Assembly (NCBI GenBank): GCA_003564155.1
Contig: PWOA01000040.1
Span: forward strand, 1 to 32,196
Source: Candidatus Cloacimonadota bacterium
GTDB taxonomy: Bacteria; Cloacimonadota; Cloacimonadia; Cloacimonadales; PWNZ01
DNA length: 32,196 bases
Reading direction: 5' to 3'
Positions within the stretch are counted from its first letter, which is position 1; the number at the start of each line of letters is the position of its first letter. The notes under the pieces were generated by a model. It ran no database searches. It had not been told where the DNA came from and saw only the letters and a list, made by a program, of their open reading frames with translations. Of this stretch, positions 8,669-18,634 are shown piece by piece. The position numbers were made by a program, and so were the translations under genes.

Positions 8669-9385
8669 ATGATACCTTTATTAGTCATGTGGAGTGCCTT
8701 TTTTTTAGGAATTGTCACCTCTATTAGCCCTTGTCCTTTAGCAACCAATATTGCGGCAATATCCTTTCTAGGACGATCGCTTAACGATACGAAACAGGTG
8801 TTTTTATCGGGACTACTTTATACTATAGGTAGGATGATTGTCTATATTGGATTAGGTGTTTTAATTTTAATAGTTTTTGATGCAACTTCTGTTGCCGGAT
8901 CAGAAACAACTTCAAGTATATCCAGATTCTTGCAGAATAATATGGGGATAATTTTAGGACCTGTACTTGTAATTGTGGGGATGCTATTGTTAGGTATGCT
9001 GGAAACTTCATTTTCACTAAATTTTGGCAATCTGGCAATTCAGAATAAAATCGACAATAGAGGAATAATCTGGTCTTTACCTATGGGGATACTTTTTGCT
9101 CTATCTTTCTGCCCTGTGTCGGCAAGTCTTTTTTTTATTGGATTAATTAGTCTTTCAACACAATATTCTTCACCGGTCTTATTACCATTATTATATGGAA
9201 TTGGAACAGCCGTACCGGTTATAGTATTCGCAATTATAATATCTTTTATGGGTAAGTACGTTGGATTAGCATTTAACCGTCTTTCCCAAATAGAAAAATG
9301 GATTAGAACATTTACCGGTATTATATTTATCTTATCAGGTATTTATTATATTTTAACTCATATCTATGGAATAAGTATATTGTAG
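8669..9385 (+). CDS. ArsG/CcdA-like membrane protein
   Basis: Six TM segments with TSISPCPLATNIAAISFLGR and ALSFCPVSASLFFIGL, one Cys-Pro in each half, as in the CcdA/DsbD-beta fold. Confidence 0.75.
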   Translation: MIPLLVMWSAFFLGIVTSISPCPLATNIAAISFLGRSLNDTKQVFLSGLLYTIGRMIVYIGLGVLILIVFDATSVAGSETTSSISRFLQNNMGIILGPVLVIVGMLLLGMLETSFSLNFGNLAIQNKIDNRGIIWSLPMGILFALSFCPVSASLFFIGLISLSTQYSSPVLLPLLYGIGTAVPVIVFAIIISFMGKYVGLAFNRLSQIEKWIRTFTGIIFILSGIYYILTHIYGISIL

Positions 9386-9448
9386 AACTCTATCAGATGA
9401 AAATAGAATTGACTTTGTTTGGCTGCCGTAAATCTTTTTTGTCCTTTA

Positions 9449-9967
9449 TCAATAGAGTACCTTATTTTTTTTCACTGCCCATTCGTGAAACAAATTCAAT
9501 CCGGGGGCTAAAGAGATTTTCGTCATTTTGATTGCTCTATCATTGATTGGTTTTGCCAGTTCATTGTAGATATGTTTATCATCAAAACCAATTTTTGAAG
9601 CATCATTGCTATCAAGACAGTAATATATTTTTTTGATATTAGCCCAATATATTGCACCAATACACATAGGACAGGGCTCACACACGGTATATAAGATGGC
9701 ATTCCGTAAGTGAAATTGGTTTGTTTCCCCACACGCTCTGCGTATTGCTAAAACCTCAGCATGTGCAGTGGGATCTTTAGTCGCAATTACCTCATTAAAG
9801 CCTTTACCAATAACAACTCCTTCTAAAACAATAATCGCTCCGAACGGCCCCCCTTTATTATTTCTCATACCAAAATAAGCCTCATCAATAGCTTGTTGCA
9901 TATATTTTTTATGCATTGATAAGGGAATATTGGTATTTTCATGTTTATTTCGGTTCATAGTACGCAT
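9449..9967 (-). CDS. Nucleoside (guanine-type) deaminase
   Basis: DPTAHAEVLAIRRAC (HAE) and CEPCPMCIGAIYWANIKKIYY (PCxxC) zinc motifs. Confidence 0.85.
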   Translation of the reverse strand: MRTMNRNKHENTNIPLSMHKKYMQQAIDEAYFGMRNNKGGPFGAIIVLEGVVIGKGFNEVIATKDPTAHAEVLAIRRACGETNQFHLRNAILYTVCEPCPMCIGAIYWANIKKIYYCLDSNDASKIGFDDKHIYNELAKPINDRAIKMTKISLAPGLNLFHEWAVKKNKVLY

Positions 9968-10005
9968 CTTTATATTCTAAATAAATGTATACCGACTATT
10001 CAAAA

Positions 10006-10773
10006 TTAGGATGTTTTGTGAGCGATAACAAGCATCTCATGGTCGTTTATCGTCAAAGGATCATTTCTACTGAAATTTCCTAATTGCGCAGCAAATATTT
10101 CAATATTTTGGAAATGAAGTGTTTCTAAAAGCCATTTTATCTCACAAGGGGCATAGTATCTTTCGTTGCAGTTTAACTTCTTTCTATTGCCATCATCATC
10201 CTCAATAATTATCGTATCGTACTCACGGAATGTCATCAAATCAAACCTATGATTAATCATGAAAGCATTCCCCTCCTGATAAGTTTTTTTATAAAACTCA
10301 TCAACAGAATTAAAGATCGGGAAAAGAGCATTTAGTGTTGTGAAGATAAACTTCCCTCCTCTCTTAAGAGCTTTAGCTGCATTTCCCAATATTTTATAGT
10401 TCATTTGATCTGTTTCCATCAAAGGGAAAGCTCCTTCACAAATCATTATCACCACATCAAAGATATTTTTGAAGTTTAATTGTCGAGCATCTTCTTGTAA
10501 GAATACAATATCCAAGCTGTTTTCATTTGCTTTCTCACGCGCTCTTTTAAGCTGTGATTCCGACAGGTCAATACCGGTAACATGATACCCCCGTTTTGAT
10601 AATTCTATAGAGTGCCTGCCGGTTCCACATCCTATGTCTAATATTTTCAGTTTCTCTTGAGGCCCAATTTCCTGCTCAATAAAATCACACTCCCCAGTGG
10701 TTCCTTTAGTATATGCTTCCTGATCATATTTTTTGCCGTAATTATCGAATAGTGTTTCGTACCATTGTTTCAT
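10006..10773 (-). CDS. Class I SAM-dependent methyltransferase
   Basis: LKILDIGCGTGRHSIELSKRGYHVTGIDLSESQL motif I/II. Confidence 0.88.
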   Translation of the reverse strand: MKQWYETLFDNYGKKYDQEAYTKGTTGECDFIEQEIGPQEKLKILDIGCGTGRHSIELSKRGYHVTGIDLSESQLKRAREKANENSLDIVFLQEDARQLNFKNIFDVVIMICEGAFPLMETDQMNYKILGNAAKALKRGGKFIFTTLNALFPIFNSVDEFYKKTYQEGNAFMINHRFDLMTFREYDTIIIEDDDGNRKKLNCNERYYAPCEIKWLLETLHFQNIEIFAAQLGNFSRNDPLTINDHEMLVIAHKTS

Positions 10774-10889
10774 AGTGCAACCTCAGTCACAGAATATGAT
10801 TATAGCTAACCAATACGGCTAATCAGCCAATTAAAACTACCGATTAGATAATTATATTCTCTACAAACCATAATGAATAATATGTAGAT

Positions 10890-11339
10890 CTAATCAGTAT
10901 TTGCAACTATTTCATCAAACCTAACTTCAGCCTCTTCCCGAGCTTCCTCAATTTGAGTTGGTGTTAGTACCTGTTCAGTCTGCTGAGCAAGATCTTCAAC
11001 ATGACTCTTGATTATTGCCTCATCCGGGAAAAATAAACCGGCAACTAATAACCAAATATATGTCTCTTGATCATTCTGTTCTAATCCTTCACCTTGATTA
11101 TAACATAAAGCAAGCCCGACTTGGGCTTCAGGAAGACCTTGTTTAGCAGCCATACGATACCATTTGACAGCCTGGGTAAAATCTTTTTCTATACCGCTTC
11201 CTTGATGATATCTAAGAGCAGTTCTATACTGGGCATCAGCATCACCTTGTTCTGCTTTTTTAAGGTCTCGAGATACTTCAGAACAAGAAATTGCCAGACA
11301 ACAAAAACCCAATATGACTATAATCAGAATATTTTTCAT
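10890..11339 (-). CDS. Sel1-repeat lipoprotein
   Basis: Lipobox LAISC; AEQGDADAQYRTALRYHQGSGIEKDFTQAVKWYRMAAKQGLPEAQVGLALCYNQGEG. Confidence 0.82.
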   Translation of the reverse strand: MKNILIIVILGFCCLAISCSEVSRDLKKAEQGDADAQYRTALRYHQGSGIEKDFTQAVKWYRMAAKQGLPEAQVGLALCYNQGEGLEQNDQETYIWLLVAGLFFPDEAIIKSHVEDLAQQTEQVLTPTQIEEAREEAEVRFDEIVANTD

Positions 11340-11696
11340 TTCATCTCCTCAAAGGAAATTCACACTAATACACTAAACGATAGAACGTTATTTTTTCCTT
11401 TTGAATATATAGACTAATCCTGCATATCAATGATTTGATAACCTTAAGATTGTCAAGGTTAATCTAAATCTAAATATTACCAGTTATCATGTATGAATAT
11501 ATTTTAGCATATTTTGTGTGAGATGTTAATTTAGTATAGATTCAGTATTCAATGGTTGTTGTAACTATATTTCAAGTTGACAGGTTAACGTTTTTTCCTG
11601 AGTGGTAGCGGATAATAAATAATCATGGTTGATGGATTTAAAATTCTAAATTCATTGTTACAGGTTAAGTTACATAAATATTTAGGAGTAATTATT

Positions 11697-13112
11697 ATGA
11701 ATACAGATAATGTTAGAGTTAGATTTGCACCAAGCCCAACCGGTTACCTACATGTCGGAGGCTTGAGAACTGCTCTTTACAATTATTTATTTGCCCGAAA
11801 GAATAAAGGTGTTTTTTTACTTAGAATCGAAGATACGGATAGAAATAGATATGTTGAAGGAGCTGTTGATAATCTATTAAATACACTCAAATTTGTTGGA
11901 TTAGCATACGATGAAGGGCCTTACTTTCAATCAGAACGGAATGATATATATAAAGGATATGCCGATAAATTAGTCAATAATGGGTATGCATATAAATGTT
12001 TTTGTACCACCGAAGACTTATATTTAATGCGCGAACAGCAACGTACCAATGAGCAAGACACCAAGTATGATGGCAGATGCCGAAAGTTATCTTCCCACAA
12101 AATCGAAGAGAATGTCGAGTCGGGCAAACGATATGTAATTCGTGCCAAGATTCCTCAAGATGGTCATGTTGAGTTTAATGATATGGTGAGAGGCAAGATA
12201 AGTTTTCGCTGGGATATGGTAGAAGATCAAGTATTAATGAAATCGGATGGATATCCAACATATCATTTAGCTAATGTAGTTGATGATCACTTAATGCGAA
12301 TAACTCATATTATTAGAGGCGAAGAATGGCTTACCAGTACTCCTAAACATATTTTCCTTTATCAAGCTTTAGATCTTAAACAACCGGTCTTCGCTCATTT
12401 GCCTTTGTTATTAAACCCTGATAAAAGTAAACTTAGCAAAAGACAAGGTGATGTAGCTGTAGAAGATTTCATATTAAAAGGCTATCTCCCCGAAGCTCTT
12501 GTAAATTATGTTGCCCTTTTAGGATGGCACTCCAGTGAAGATCAAGAGATTTTTTCACTCAAAGAATTGGAGCAAGAGTTCTCTTTAAAACGTATTAACA
12601 AAGCCGGAGCAGTGTTTGACCAAGAAAAACTCAAGTGGTTGAACGGCCACTATATAAGATCTCTTGATACGGTTAAGCTTGCTGAGAGATTGAAGATATA
12701 TTTCCGGCAAGCCGGCATAACCATCGACGATAAAGAGAAATATTATAAAGTCATCAACTTCGCAAAAGAAAGAATTAATTTATTACCTGACATTATACCC
12801 GAAACAGAGATGTTTTACAGTTATCTTGATCATAAAAATATCGATTCTGAAATAATTGAAGATCCGCTAAGCCGAAAAATCGCCAAATTCTGGGCTGACG
12901 AACTTTCTATCTTAGATGATATTAGTGATGAAGAGATAAAGAACTTGATAAAGAAAACAACTGATAAGCTTAAAGTTAAAGGGAAAAAGTTATATTTTCC
13001 TCTCAGGCTTGCACTTTACGGTAAAGAACATGGCCCGAATATACCAATTTTAATTGAGCTTTTGGGTAAAGAAGAATCAATAAAAAGATTAAGATCTGCA
13101 TCAGGAGTTTAA
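11697..13112 (+). CDS. gltX: Glutamyl-tRNA synthetase
   Basis: VRFAPSPTGYLHVGGLRTALYNYLFAR (HIGH-type) and KLSKRQGDVAV (KMSKS-type). RBS taggag before ATG 11697. Confidence 0.95.
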   Translation: MNTDNVRVRFAPSPTGYLHVGGLRTALYNYLFARKNKGVFLLRIEDTDRNRYVEGAVDNLLNTLKFVGLAYDEGPYFQSERNDIYKGYADKLVNNGYAYKCFCTTEDLYLMREQQRTNEQDTKYDGRCRKLSSHKIEENVESGKRYVIRAKIPQDGHVEFNDMVRGKISFRWDMVEDQVLMKSDGYPTYHLANVVDDHLMRITHIIRGEEWLTSTPKHIFLYQALDLKQPVFAHLPLLLNPDKSKLSKRQGDVAVEDFILKGYLPEALVNYVALLGWHSSEDQEIFSLKELEQEFSLKRINKAGAVFDQEKLKWLNGHYIRSLDTVKLAERLKIYFRQAGITIDDKEKYYKVINFAKERINLLPDIIPETEMFYSYLDHKNIDSEIIEDPLSRKIAKFWADELSILDDISDEEIKNLIKKTTDKLKVKGKKLYFPLRLALYGKEHGPNIPILIELLGKEESIKRLRSASGV

Positions 13113-14831
13113 ATGGAGCATAAAGACAATAAATATAACATGAACTCTTATAAGACACCTCCTAGTTTTATCAAGGATATTATTGAAGAAGATTTGAAAA
13201 ATAATAAAAACGAAGGTCGAGTACACACAAGATTTCCGCCGGAACCAAACGGTTGTTTGCACATCGGACATGCTAAATCGATATGCTTAAATTTTGGGTT
13301 CGCTAAAGAATACAATGGTCTCTGTAATCTAAGGTTTGATGACACAAACCCCGAAACTGAAAGTGCTGAATTTGCCCAATTTATACAAGACGATATCCGC
13401 TGGTTAGGTTTCGACTGGGAAGAAAGATTGTTTTATGCTTCTGACTATTTTGTGAAATTCTATGAATATGCAGAAACATTAATACAATTAGGGAAAGCTT
13501 ATGTTTGTGAACTGACTGAAGAAGAAATCAGACAATATCGTGGCACTGTTAAACAAGCCGGTATAGAAAGTCCTTATAGGAATCGTAGTTGTGAAGAAAA
13601 TCTAATCCTATTTAGAAAAATGAAAGCCGGCGAATTCCCAAACGCCAGCTACACATTACGAGCAAAAATAGATATGGCGTCGCCCAATATGAAAATGCGT
13701 GATCCTCTAATATACCGTATCCGCAAAAAAAGGCACTACCGAACAGGTGATAAATGGAATATATATCCTATGTACGATTATGCTCATTGTTTATCTGATT
13801 CGATTGAAGGAATTACTCATTCTTTATGTACCCTTGAATTTGATAATAACCGAGCTTTATATAATTGGTTTCTTGATCAATTACCTGTTAAACAACTTCC
13901 TCAACAAATTGAATTTGCCCGTCTTAATCTCACACATACCGTTATGAGCAAGAGGAAACTAACTCTACTAGTTAATGAAAAAGCGGTCGATGGATGGGAT
14001 GATCCAAGATTGCCTACTATAGCAGGTTTAAGACGCCGAGGATATACACCCTCTTCTATAAGAAAATTTGTCGAGAAGGTCGGTATTGCCAAGAGTGACA
14101 GTACAGTCGATATCGCTTTACTTGAACACTGTGTCAGAGATGAATTGAATGCTACAGCACAAAGAGTTATGGCTGTGTTAAAACCTTTAAAAATTACTAT
14201 TACTAATTACCCGGATAATAAAGATGAATACCTAACGGCAATAAACAATCCTGAAGATAAAAATGCCGGAAGCAGAATGATTCCCTTTTCACGGGAATTA
14301 TATATAGAACAAGATGATTTTATGGAAACACCCTCCAAAAAATTCTTTCGCTTAGCTCCCGGAAGAGAAGTCAGACTTCGCTATGCATATTTCATAAAAT
14401 GTGAAGAAGTAATCAAAGATGAAAGTACAGGAGAAATAATCGAATTACTTTGTACTTATGACCATCAGACAAAGGGTGGTTCAGCACCTGATAATAGAAA
14501 AGTTAAAGCCACTTTGCATTGGGTATCTGCTAAACACTGCTATAATGGCACTGTACGTCTTTATGATCATCTCTTTAAAACTCCCGACCCGGTAGCTGAC
14601 GAACAAAATGATTTTAGAACACAACTAAATAAAGAATCATTAGTTACTCTTCAAAATTGTAAATTAGAGCCATCATTAAAACAATCAACTCCCTGCCAAA
14701 GGTTTCAGTTTGAAAGATTAGGATACTTCTTTGTCGATCCGCAAGATTCTAAGCCTGACAGCCCTATGTTCAACAGAATTGTTACATTGAAGGATACCTG
14801 GGCAAAAATACTGAAAAAAACATCTAAATAG
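13113..14831 (+). CDS. glnS: Glutaminyl-tRNA synthetase
   Basis: TRFPPEPNGCLHIGHAKSICLNFG, LRFDDTNPETE, VMSKRKL; starts immediately after the gltX stop (taaatg). Confidence 0.95.
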   Translation: MEHKDNKYNMNSYKTPPSFIKDIIEEDLKNNKNEGRVHTRFPPEPNGCLHIGHAKSICLNFGFAKEYNGLCNLRFDDTNPETESAEFAQFIQDDIRWLGFDWEERLFYASDYFVKFYEYAETLIQLGKAYVCELTEEEIRQYRGTVKQAGIESPYRNRSCEENLILFRKMKAGEFPNASYTLRAKIDMASPNMKMRDPLIYRIRKKRHYRTGDKWNIYPMYDYAHCLSDSIEGITHSLCTLEFDNNRALYNWFLDQLPVKQLPQQIEFARLNLTHTVMSKRKLTLLVNEKAVDGWDDPRLPTIAGLRRRGYTPSSIRKFVEKVGIAKSDSTVDIALLEHCVRDELNATAQRVMAVLKPLKITITNYPDNKDEYLTAINNPEDKNAGSRMIPFSRELYIEQDDFMETPSKKFFRLAPGREVRLRYAYFIKCEEVIKDESTGEIIELLCTYDHQTKGGSAPDNRKVKATLHWVSAKHCYNGTVRLYDHLFKTPDPVADEQNDFRTQLNKESLVTLQNCKLEPSLKQSTPCQRFQFERLGYFFVDPQDSKPDSPMFNRIVTLKDTWAKILKKTSK

Positions 14832-14869
14832 CCTATAGACTACAATTTTTTAATATTAGATGAATAGTT

Positions 14870-15706
14870 ATGATAAGAATGGTTGTTAGTGACTTAGACG
14901 GAACTTTACTAAGAAATGACAGGACTCTTAGTAAGACAAACCGGCACACTTTAGATGAACTTAATAAACTCAATATCGTTAGAGTCGTCGCTACAGGCCG
15001 ATCTTTATATTCAGCACAAAAGGTTATGGACGATGATTTTCCAATAGATTATTTAATCTTTTCAACAGGTGCAGGAATTATAGACTGGAGAACTAAAAAA
15101 TTGCTTTTCAAAAAAAATCTTGGAAGAGGGATAGTCTCAGAAACTGTTAGGTCTCTGTTGCATCACAAGATTAGCTTTATGCTTCACCGAGAAATTCCAA
15201 ACAATCATCATTTTTATTATTATCTAGGGGATAATTATAATGATGACTTTAGGGAAAGAATGAACATCTATAAAGATTTCGCACAACCTTTCAACGAAGC
15301 AGTTCACAATGAGATCTCAGGTACCCAGATTATTTGTATTCTTTCTAGTGTTAAAGATTATTCTATAGTTAGAAATTTGATGAACTGCTATAATGACAAT
15401 TTATCTTTTATCAAAACAACTTCACCATTAGATGGGAAATCAATATGGCTCGAAATGTTTGCAAAAGGGATTAATAAAAGCAGAGCAGCATCCTTTCTTA
15501 GTAAAACTATTGGGATAGATCGAAGAGATGTTTTAGTCGTCGGAAATGATTGGAATGATGAAGATCTACTACAATGGGGTGGTTATAGCTATTTAGTATC
15601 CAATGCCCCAAAGGAACTAAAAAAAGATTATAACCAAGTAACAAACAATCAAGCAAATGGTTTTACAGTTGCAGTAGAAAATACCTGTGCCATAAACAAA
15701 AAATAA
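14870..15706 (+). CDS. HAD-IIB (Cof-type) hydrolase
   Basis: VVSDLDGTLLRNDRTLS, VATGRS, VVGNDWNDEDLLQWGGYSYLVSNAPKELK. Confidence 0.9.
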   Translation: MIRMVVSDLDGTLLRNDRTLSKTNRHTLDELNKLNIVRVVATGRSLYSAQKVMDDDFPIDYLIFSTGAGIIDWRTKKLLFKKNLGRGIVSETVRSLLHHKISFMLHREIPNNHHFYYYLGDNYNDDFRERMNIYKDFAQPFNEAVHNEISGTQIICILSSVKDYSIVRNLMNCYNDNLSFIKTTSPLDGKSIWLEMFAKGINKSRAASFLSKTIGIDRRDVLVVGNDWNDEDLLQWGGYSYLVSNAPKELKKDYNQVTNNQANGFTVAVENTCAINKK

Positions 15707-15755
15707 CTTGACTAAAACCAGTGAGTTATTAGGTTCATATTTAAAGGAGAGACAA

Positions 15756-16196
15756 ATGAAAATTAAGATAACTATATTAGCTATACTGGTGTTGATGACT
15801 GCTTTACCCTTAATAGCGGATTATCGACCAAACTCCTTTTTTAATCCTAATTTAGATAATAGAAGCTTCTTTAATGTTGATAATATGCAAACCAAACACA
15901 CCATGTCATTCATGAGCGGATTCTCTTCAGATGGAAGAGGTGTTTATAAATCTTCATATACTAACCATATAATGTATCAGTTTTCCCCAAATTTAGATCT
16001 GCAAGTCGATCTAAATTTTGTTAATCATGGTACGATCAAATGGGATAACGATATATCAATTTCATCGAATAATGATAATACGACGAATGTTATTCCGGAG
16101 TTTTCTCTCAACTATCGTCCTACTGAAAATAGTCGTATAACTATTGAGTACCGTCAATCTATAAGTCCTTTTCATGATTCCAACTGGCGGTGGTAG
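15756..16196 (+). CDS. Secreted hypothetical protein, possible outer-membrane strand-rich protein
   Basis: Signal peptide MKIKITILAILVLMTALPLIA; AGGAGAG RBS upstream; alternating polar/aromatic strands; ends NWRW. Confidence 0.7.
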   Translation: MKIKITILAILVLMTALPLIADYRPNSFFNPNLDNRSFFNVDNMQTKHTMSFMSGFSSDGRGVYKSSYTNHIMYQFSPNLDLQVDLNFVNHGTIKWDNDISISSNNDNTTNVIPEFSLNYRPTENSRITIEYRQSISPFHDSNWRW

Positions 16197-16199
16197 TAG

Positions 16200-16958
16200 T
16201 TGCAATATTTTCATTTATTATTTTTAGCAATATTGGGATCATGCATCGGAAGTTTTTTTAATGTTTGTATTTATAGGATACCAAACAAAGAATCAATAGT
16301 TTTCCCTCCTTCTCATTGTCCCCACTGTAAAAAGTCAATTCCTCCATGGTTAAATATCCCCATTATAGGATATTTACTTTGTATGGGTAAATGCAAAGAG
16401 TGCAACATTAAAATCAGTTGGCAATACCCACTGGTAGAATTCATCACTCCACTTTTATTTATCTTATTATACCTGAAATTCGGGTTTTCATTTATGTTCT
16501 TCCAATACATAATCCTTTTTTCCGTTGGGATAATAATTTTTTTTATAGATCTGTATCATCAAATAATTCCCGACACATTATCCTTACCTTTAATTCCGTT
16601 AGGAATTTTACTATCCCTCCACCCTTCCGCTGGGGTTAATGTTAAAGATTCACTAGCCGGAGCTATTACAGGATTTTTACTGTTTTACTTTTTAGCATGG
16701 AGTTATTGGAGATTTCGGAATAAAATGGGTTTAGGTGGTGGAGACATTAAGCTCATTGCCGGTTTAGGTGCTTTTATAGGACTAGTAGGCTTAATATTTG
16801 TAATATTAATATCTTCAGTGACAGCGTTGATAACGATACTTGCCATCCGTTATGATATTAACAAACAGTTTTCCTTTGGTCCTTTTATGATATTTGCCGT
16901 CGTTATATATGTATTATATGGGCACAATGTAATCATGTGGTATCTCAGTTTATATTAA
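16200..16958 (+). CDS. pilD: Prepilin peptidase (A24 family), TTG start
   Basis: GSFFNVCIYRIPNKESIVFPPSHCPHCKKSIPPWLNIPIIGYLLCMGKCKECNIKISWQYPLVE; FFIDLYHQIIPD; GLGGGDIKLIAGLG. Confidence 0.93.
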   Translation: MQYFHLLFLAILGSCIGSFFNVCIYRIPNKESIVFPPSHCPHCKKSIPPWLNIPIIGYLLCMGKCKECNIKISWQYPLVEFITPLLFILLYLKFGFSFMFFQYIILFSVGIIIFFIDLYHQIIPDTLSLPLIPLGILLSLHPSAGVNVKDSLAGAITGFLLFYFLAWSYWRFRNKMGLGGGDIKLIAGLGAFIGLVGLIFVILISSVTALITILAIRYDINKQFSFGPFMIFAVVIYVLYGHNVIMWYLSLY

Positions 16959-17303
16959 TAATCAGTTAATAACTCATATATCCCGACACGTAAGTTATTG
17001 TTGTTTGAAATATTAATAAATGAGTTGATACCGGTTTAACTATTTCCTCAAAAACTGAACTTTTTCATCTCGTTGCAGCGTTATCGTAGTAAAAACACAA
17101 ATAATTACATAATCCAAGGGCGGAATTGGCGTTGGGACTTTACTTGTCAATACCCGGAATATCTAATTACATGATATTGTCATATTTGCAAATTTTGGTG
17201 ATAAGTTAGTTCCTGTTATTCAATTAATTATTTTTATAACTTTGTTATTTAATTTTGGATACTACCATTAGGGCATATATGTCTGATAAGCATAATTAAA
17301 TAT

Positions 17304-18587
17304 CTACTCGGGAATATGAGTAAAAGACCAATCGTTCCACAACTCATCAACAATCAAGATTTTTCTATTCAACTTTTTACTGAATTCCGTTTTATGTACG
17401 TTGTCTATGGTATACCCTTGTGTATTGAACATACTACTATTTAGTATCAAAACCTCATCATTATTTTGCATATTTTTTACCTGTTTGGCAATATCTTTAT
17501 AGGTCAATAGACCGGCTACAGTAACAGTTTCCCCAAAATAATTATTCTTTATACATCTTACTTTAACATTATCATACCCATTTATAGCATTTAATTGTGA
17601 AGCAATATCTTTCAATAATCTTGCAGAAAGCTTACCTGTAATAATGGTTGCCGGATAGTCTTTAATTATACTAGCAAACAAAGATTTATTTCTTGTAAAA
17701 TTATCAATAGTGGCTCTGATCATGCCAATACCGTTTTCAAGCTGACAAAAATCTTTATAATATTCGTTAGATGGGATCTGATTATCTGATAATAAAAAAA
17801 ACTCATCAGCAAGATATATATTATCAAGATGATTCTTTTCTCTGAAGTCATTTACTAGTTCCAACACTTCCGTTGAGGATTGTTTTGTGAATTGTTTTAA
17901 ATGTGGCAAATTCTCTCTATGCTTTGTTAATCCTACAGGTACTATACCAATCGAAAGAGTGTTTAGTTCTGGGTTTGATAATTCTGTTAAAGTTGCCAGT
18001 AGTTCTTGACCGTCATTTATTTCTGGGATAAGAACTATCTGCGTATGGAATCTTATTCCTTGGTCAGATAATGACAAAAGTTTATCCAAAATATCGAATT
18101 CTTTACTATACCCCATTATCTTAGCTCTAAGTGACTCATTTGTCGTATGAACCGATATATATAAAGGACTAATTTGTTGTTCGGATATCCTATCATATTC
18201 TTTCATCGAAAGATTGTTTAAAGAGATATAGTTTCCATAAACAAAAGAGAATAGATAATCATCATCCTTTATATACAATGACTGTCTTAATTTAGGTGGC
18301 ATTTGGTCTATAAAACAAAAGATACATTTATTAACACATCTTTTTATCTTATGTGGTTGGGGTTGGACCCCTAAATTTCCTTGCCAATAGTCAGCAATAG
18401 TAATTTTCTTTTTTACATTATTGTCGCCAATGATAATGAGTTCTAAAGATTGTTCTGCAGTATAATATTGAAGATCAATAAAATCATTAATTTCATGATC
18501 ATTAATACTGATTATAGTATCACCTTTTTTTATTCCATATTCTTTGGCAACACTTTTCTCAAATACTCTCTGTACTTTTATGGACAT
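17304..18587 (-). CDS. DUF512 family PDZ/radical-SAM-like protein
   Basis: N-terminal PDZ-like region (VAKEYGIKKGDTIISINDHEI) then CVNKCIFCFIDQMPPKLRQSLYIKDDDYLFSFVYGNYISLNN. Confidence 0.9.
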   Translation of the reverse strand: MSIKVQRVFEKSVAKEYGIKKGDTIISINDHEINDFIDLQYYTAEQSLELIIIGDNNVKKKITIADYWQGNLGVQPQPHKIKRCVNKCIFCFIDQMPPKLRQSLYIKDDDYLFSFVYGNYISLNNLSMKEYDRISEQQISPLYISVHTTNESLRAKIMGYSKEFDILDKLLSLSDQGIRFHTQIVLIPEINDGQELLATLTELSNPELNTLSIGIVPVGLTKHRENLPHLKQFTKQSSTEVLELVNDFREKNHLDNIYLADEFFLLSDNQIPSNEYYKDFCQLENGIGMIRATIDNFTRNKSLFASIIKDYPATIITGKLSARLLKDIASQLNAINGYDNVKVRCIKNNYFGETVTVAGLLTYKDIAKQVKNMQNNDEVLILNSSMFNTQGYTIDNVHKTEFSKKLNRKILIVDELWNDWSFTHIPE

Positions 18588-18634
18588 ATTAAGCCTTTAA
18601 ATTAATTGGGGGTAAAACCGAAAGGAATAATGAA

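Noticed and set aside
9386-9458. Possible bidirectional terminator actctat/atagagt
   Set aside because: 7-bp arms are about 58 nt apart and overlap the deaminase stop; too weak.
10006-10773. Methyltransferase near the ars operon considered as arsM
   Set aside because: Opposite strand beyond a deaminase gene, and the cysteine pattern of ArsM is not apparent; generic class I methyltransferase instead.
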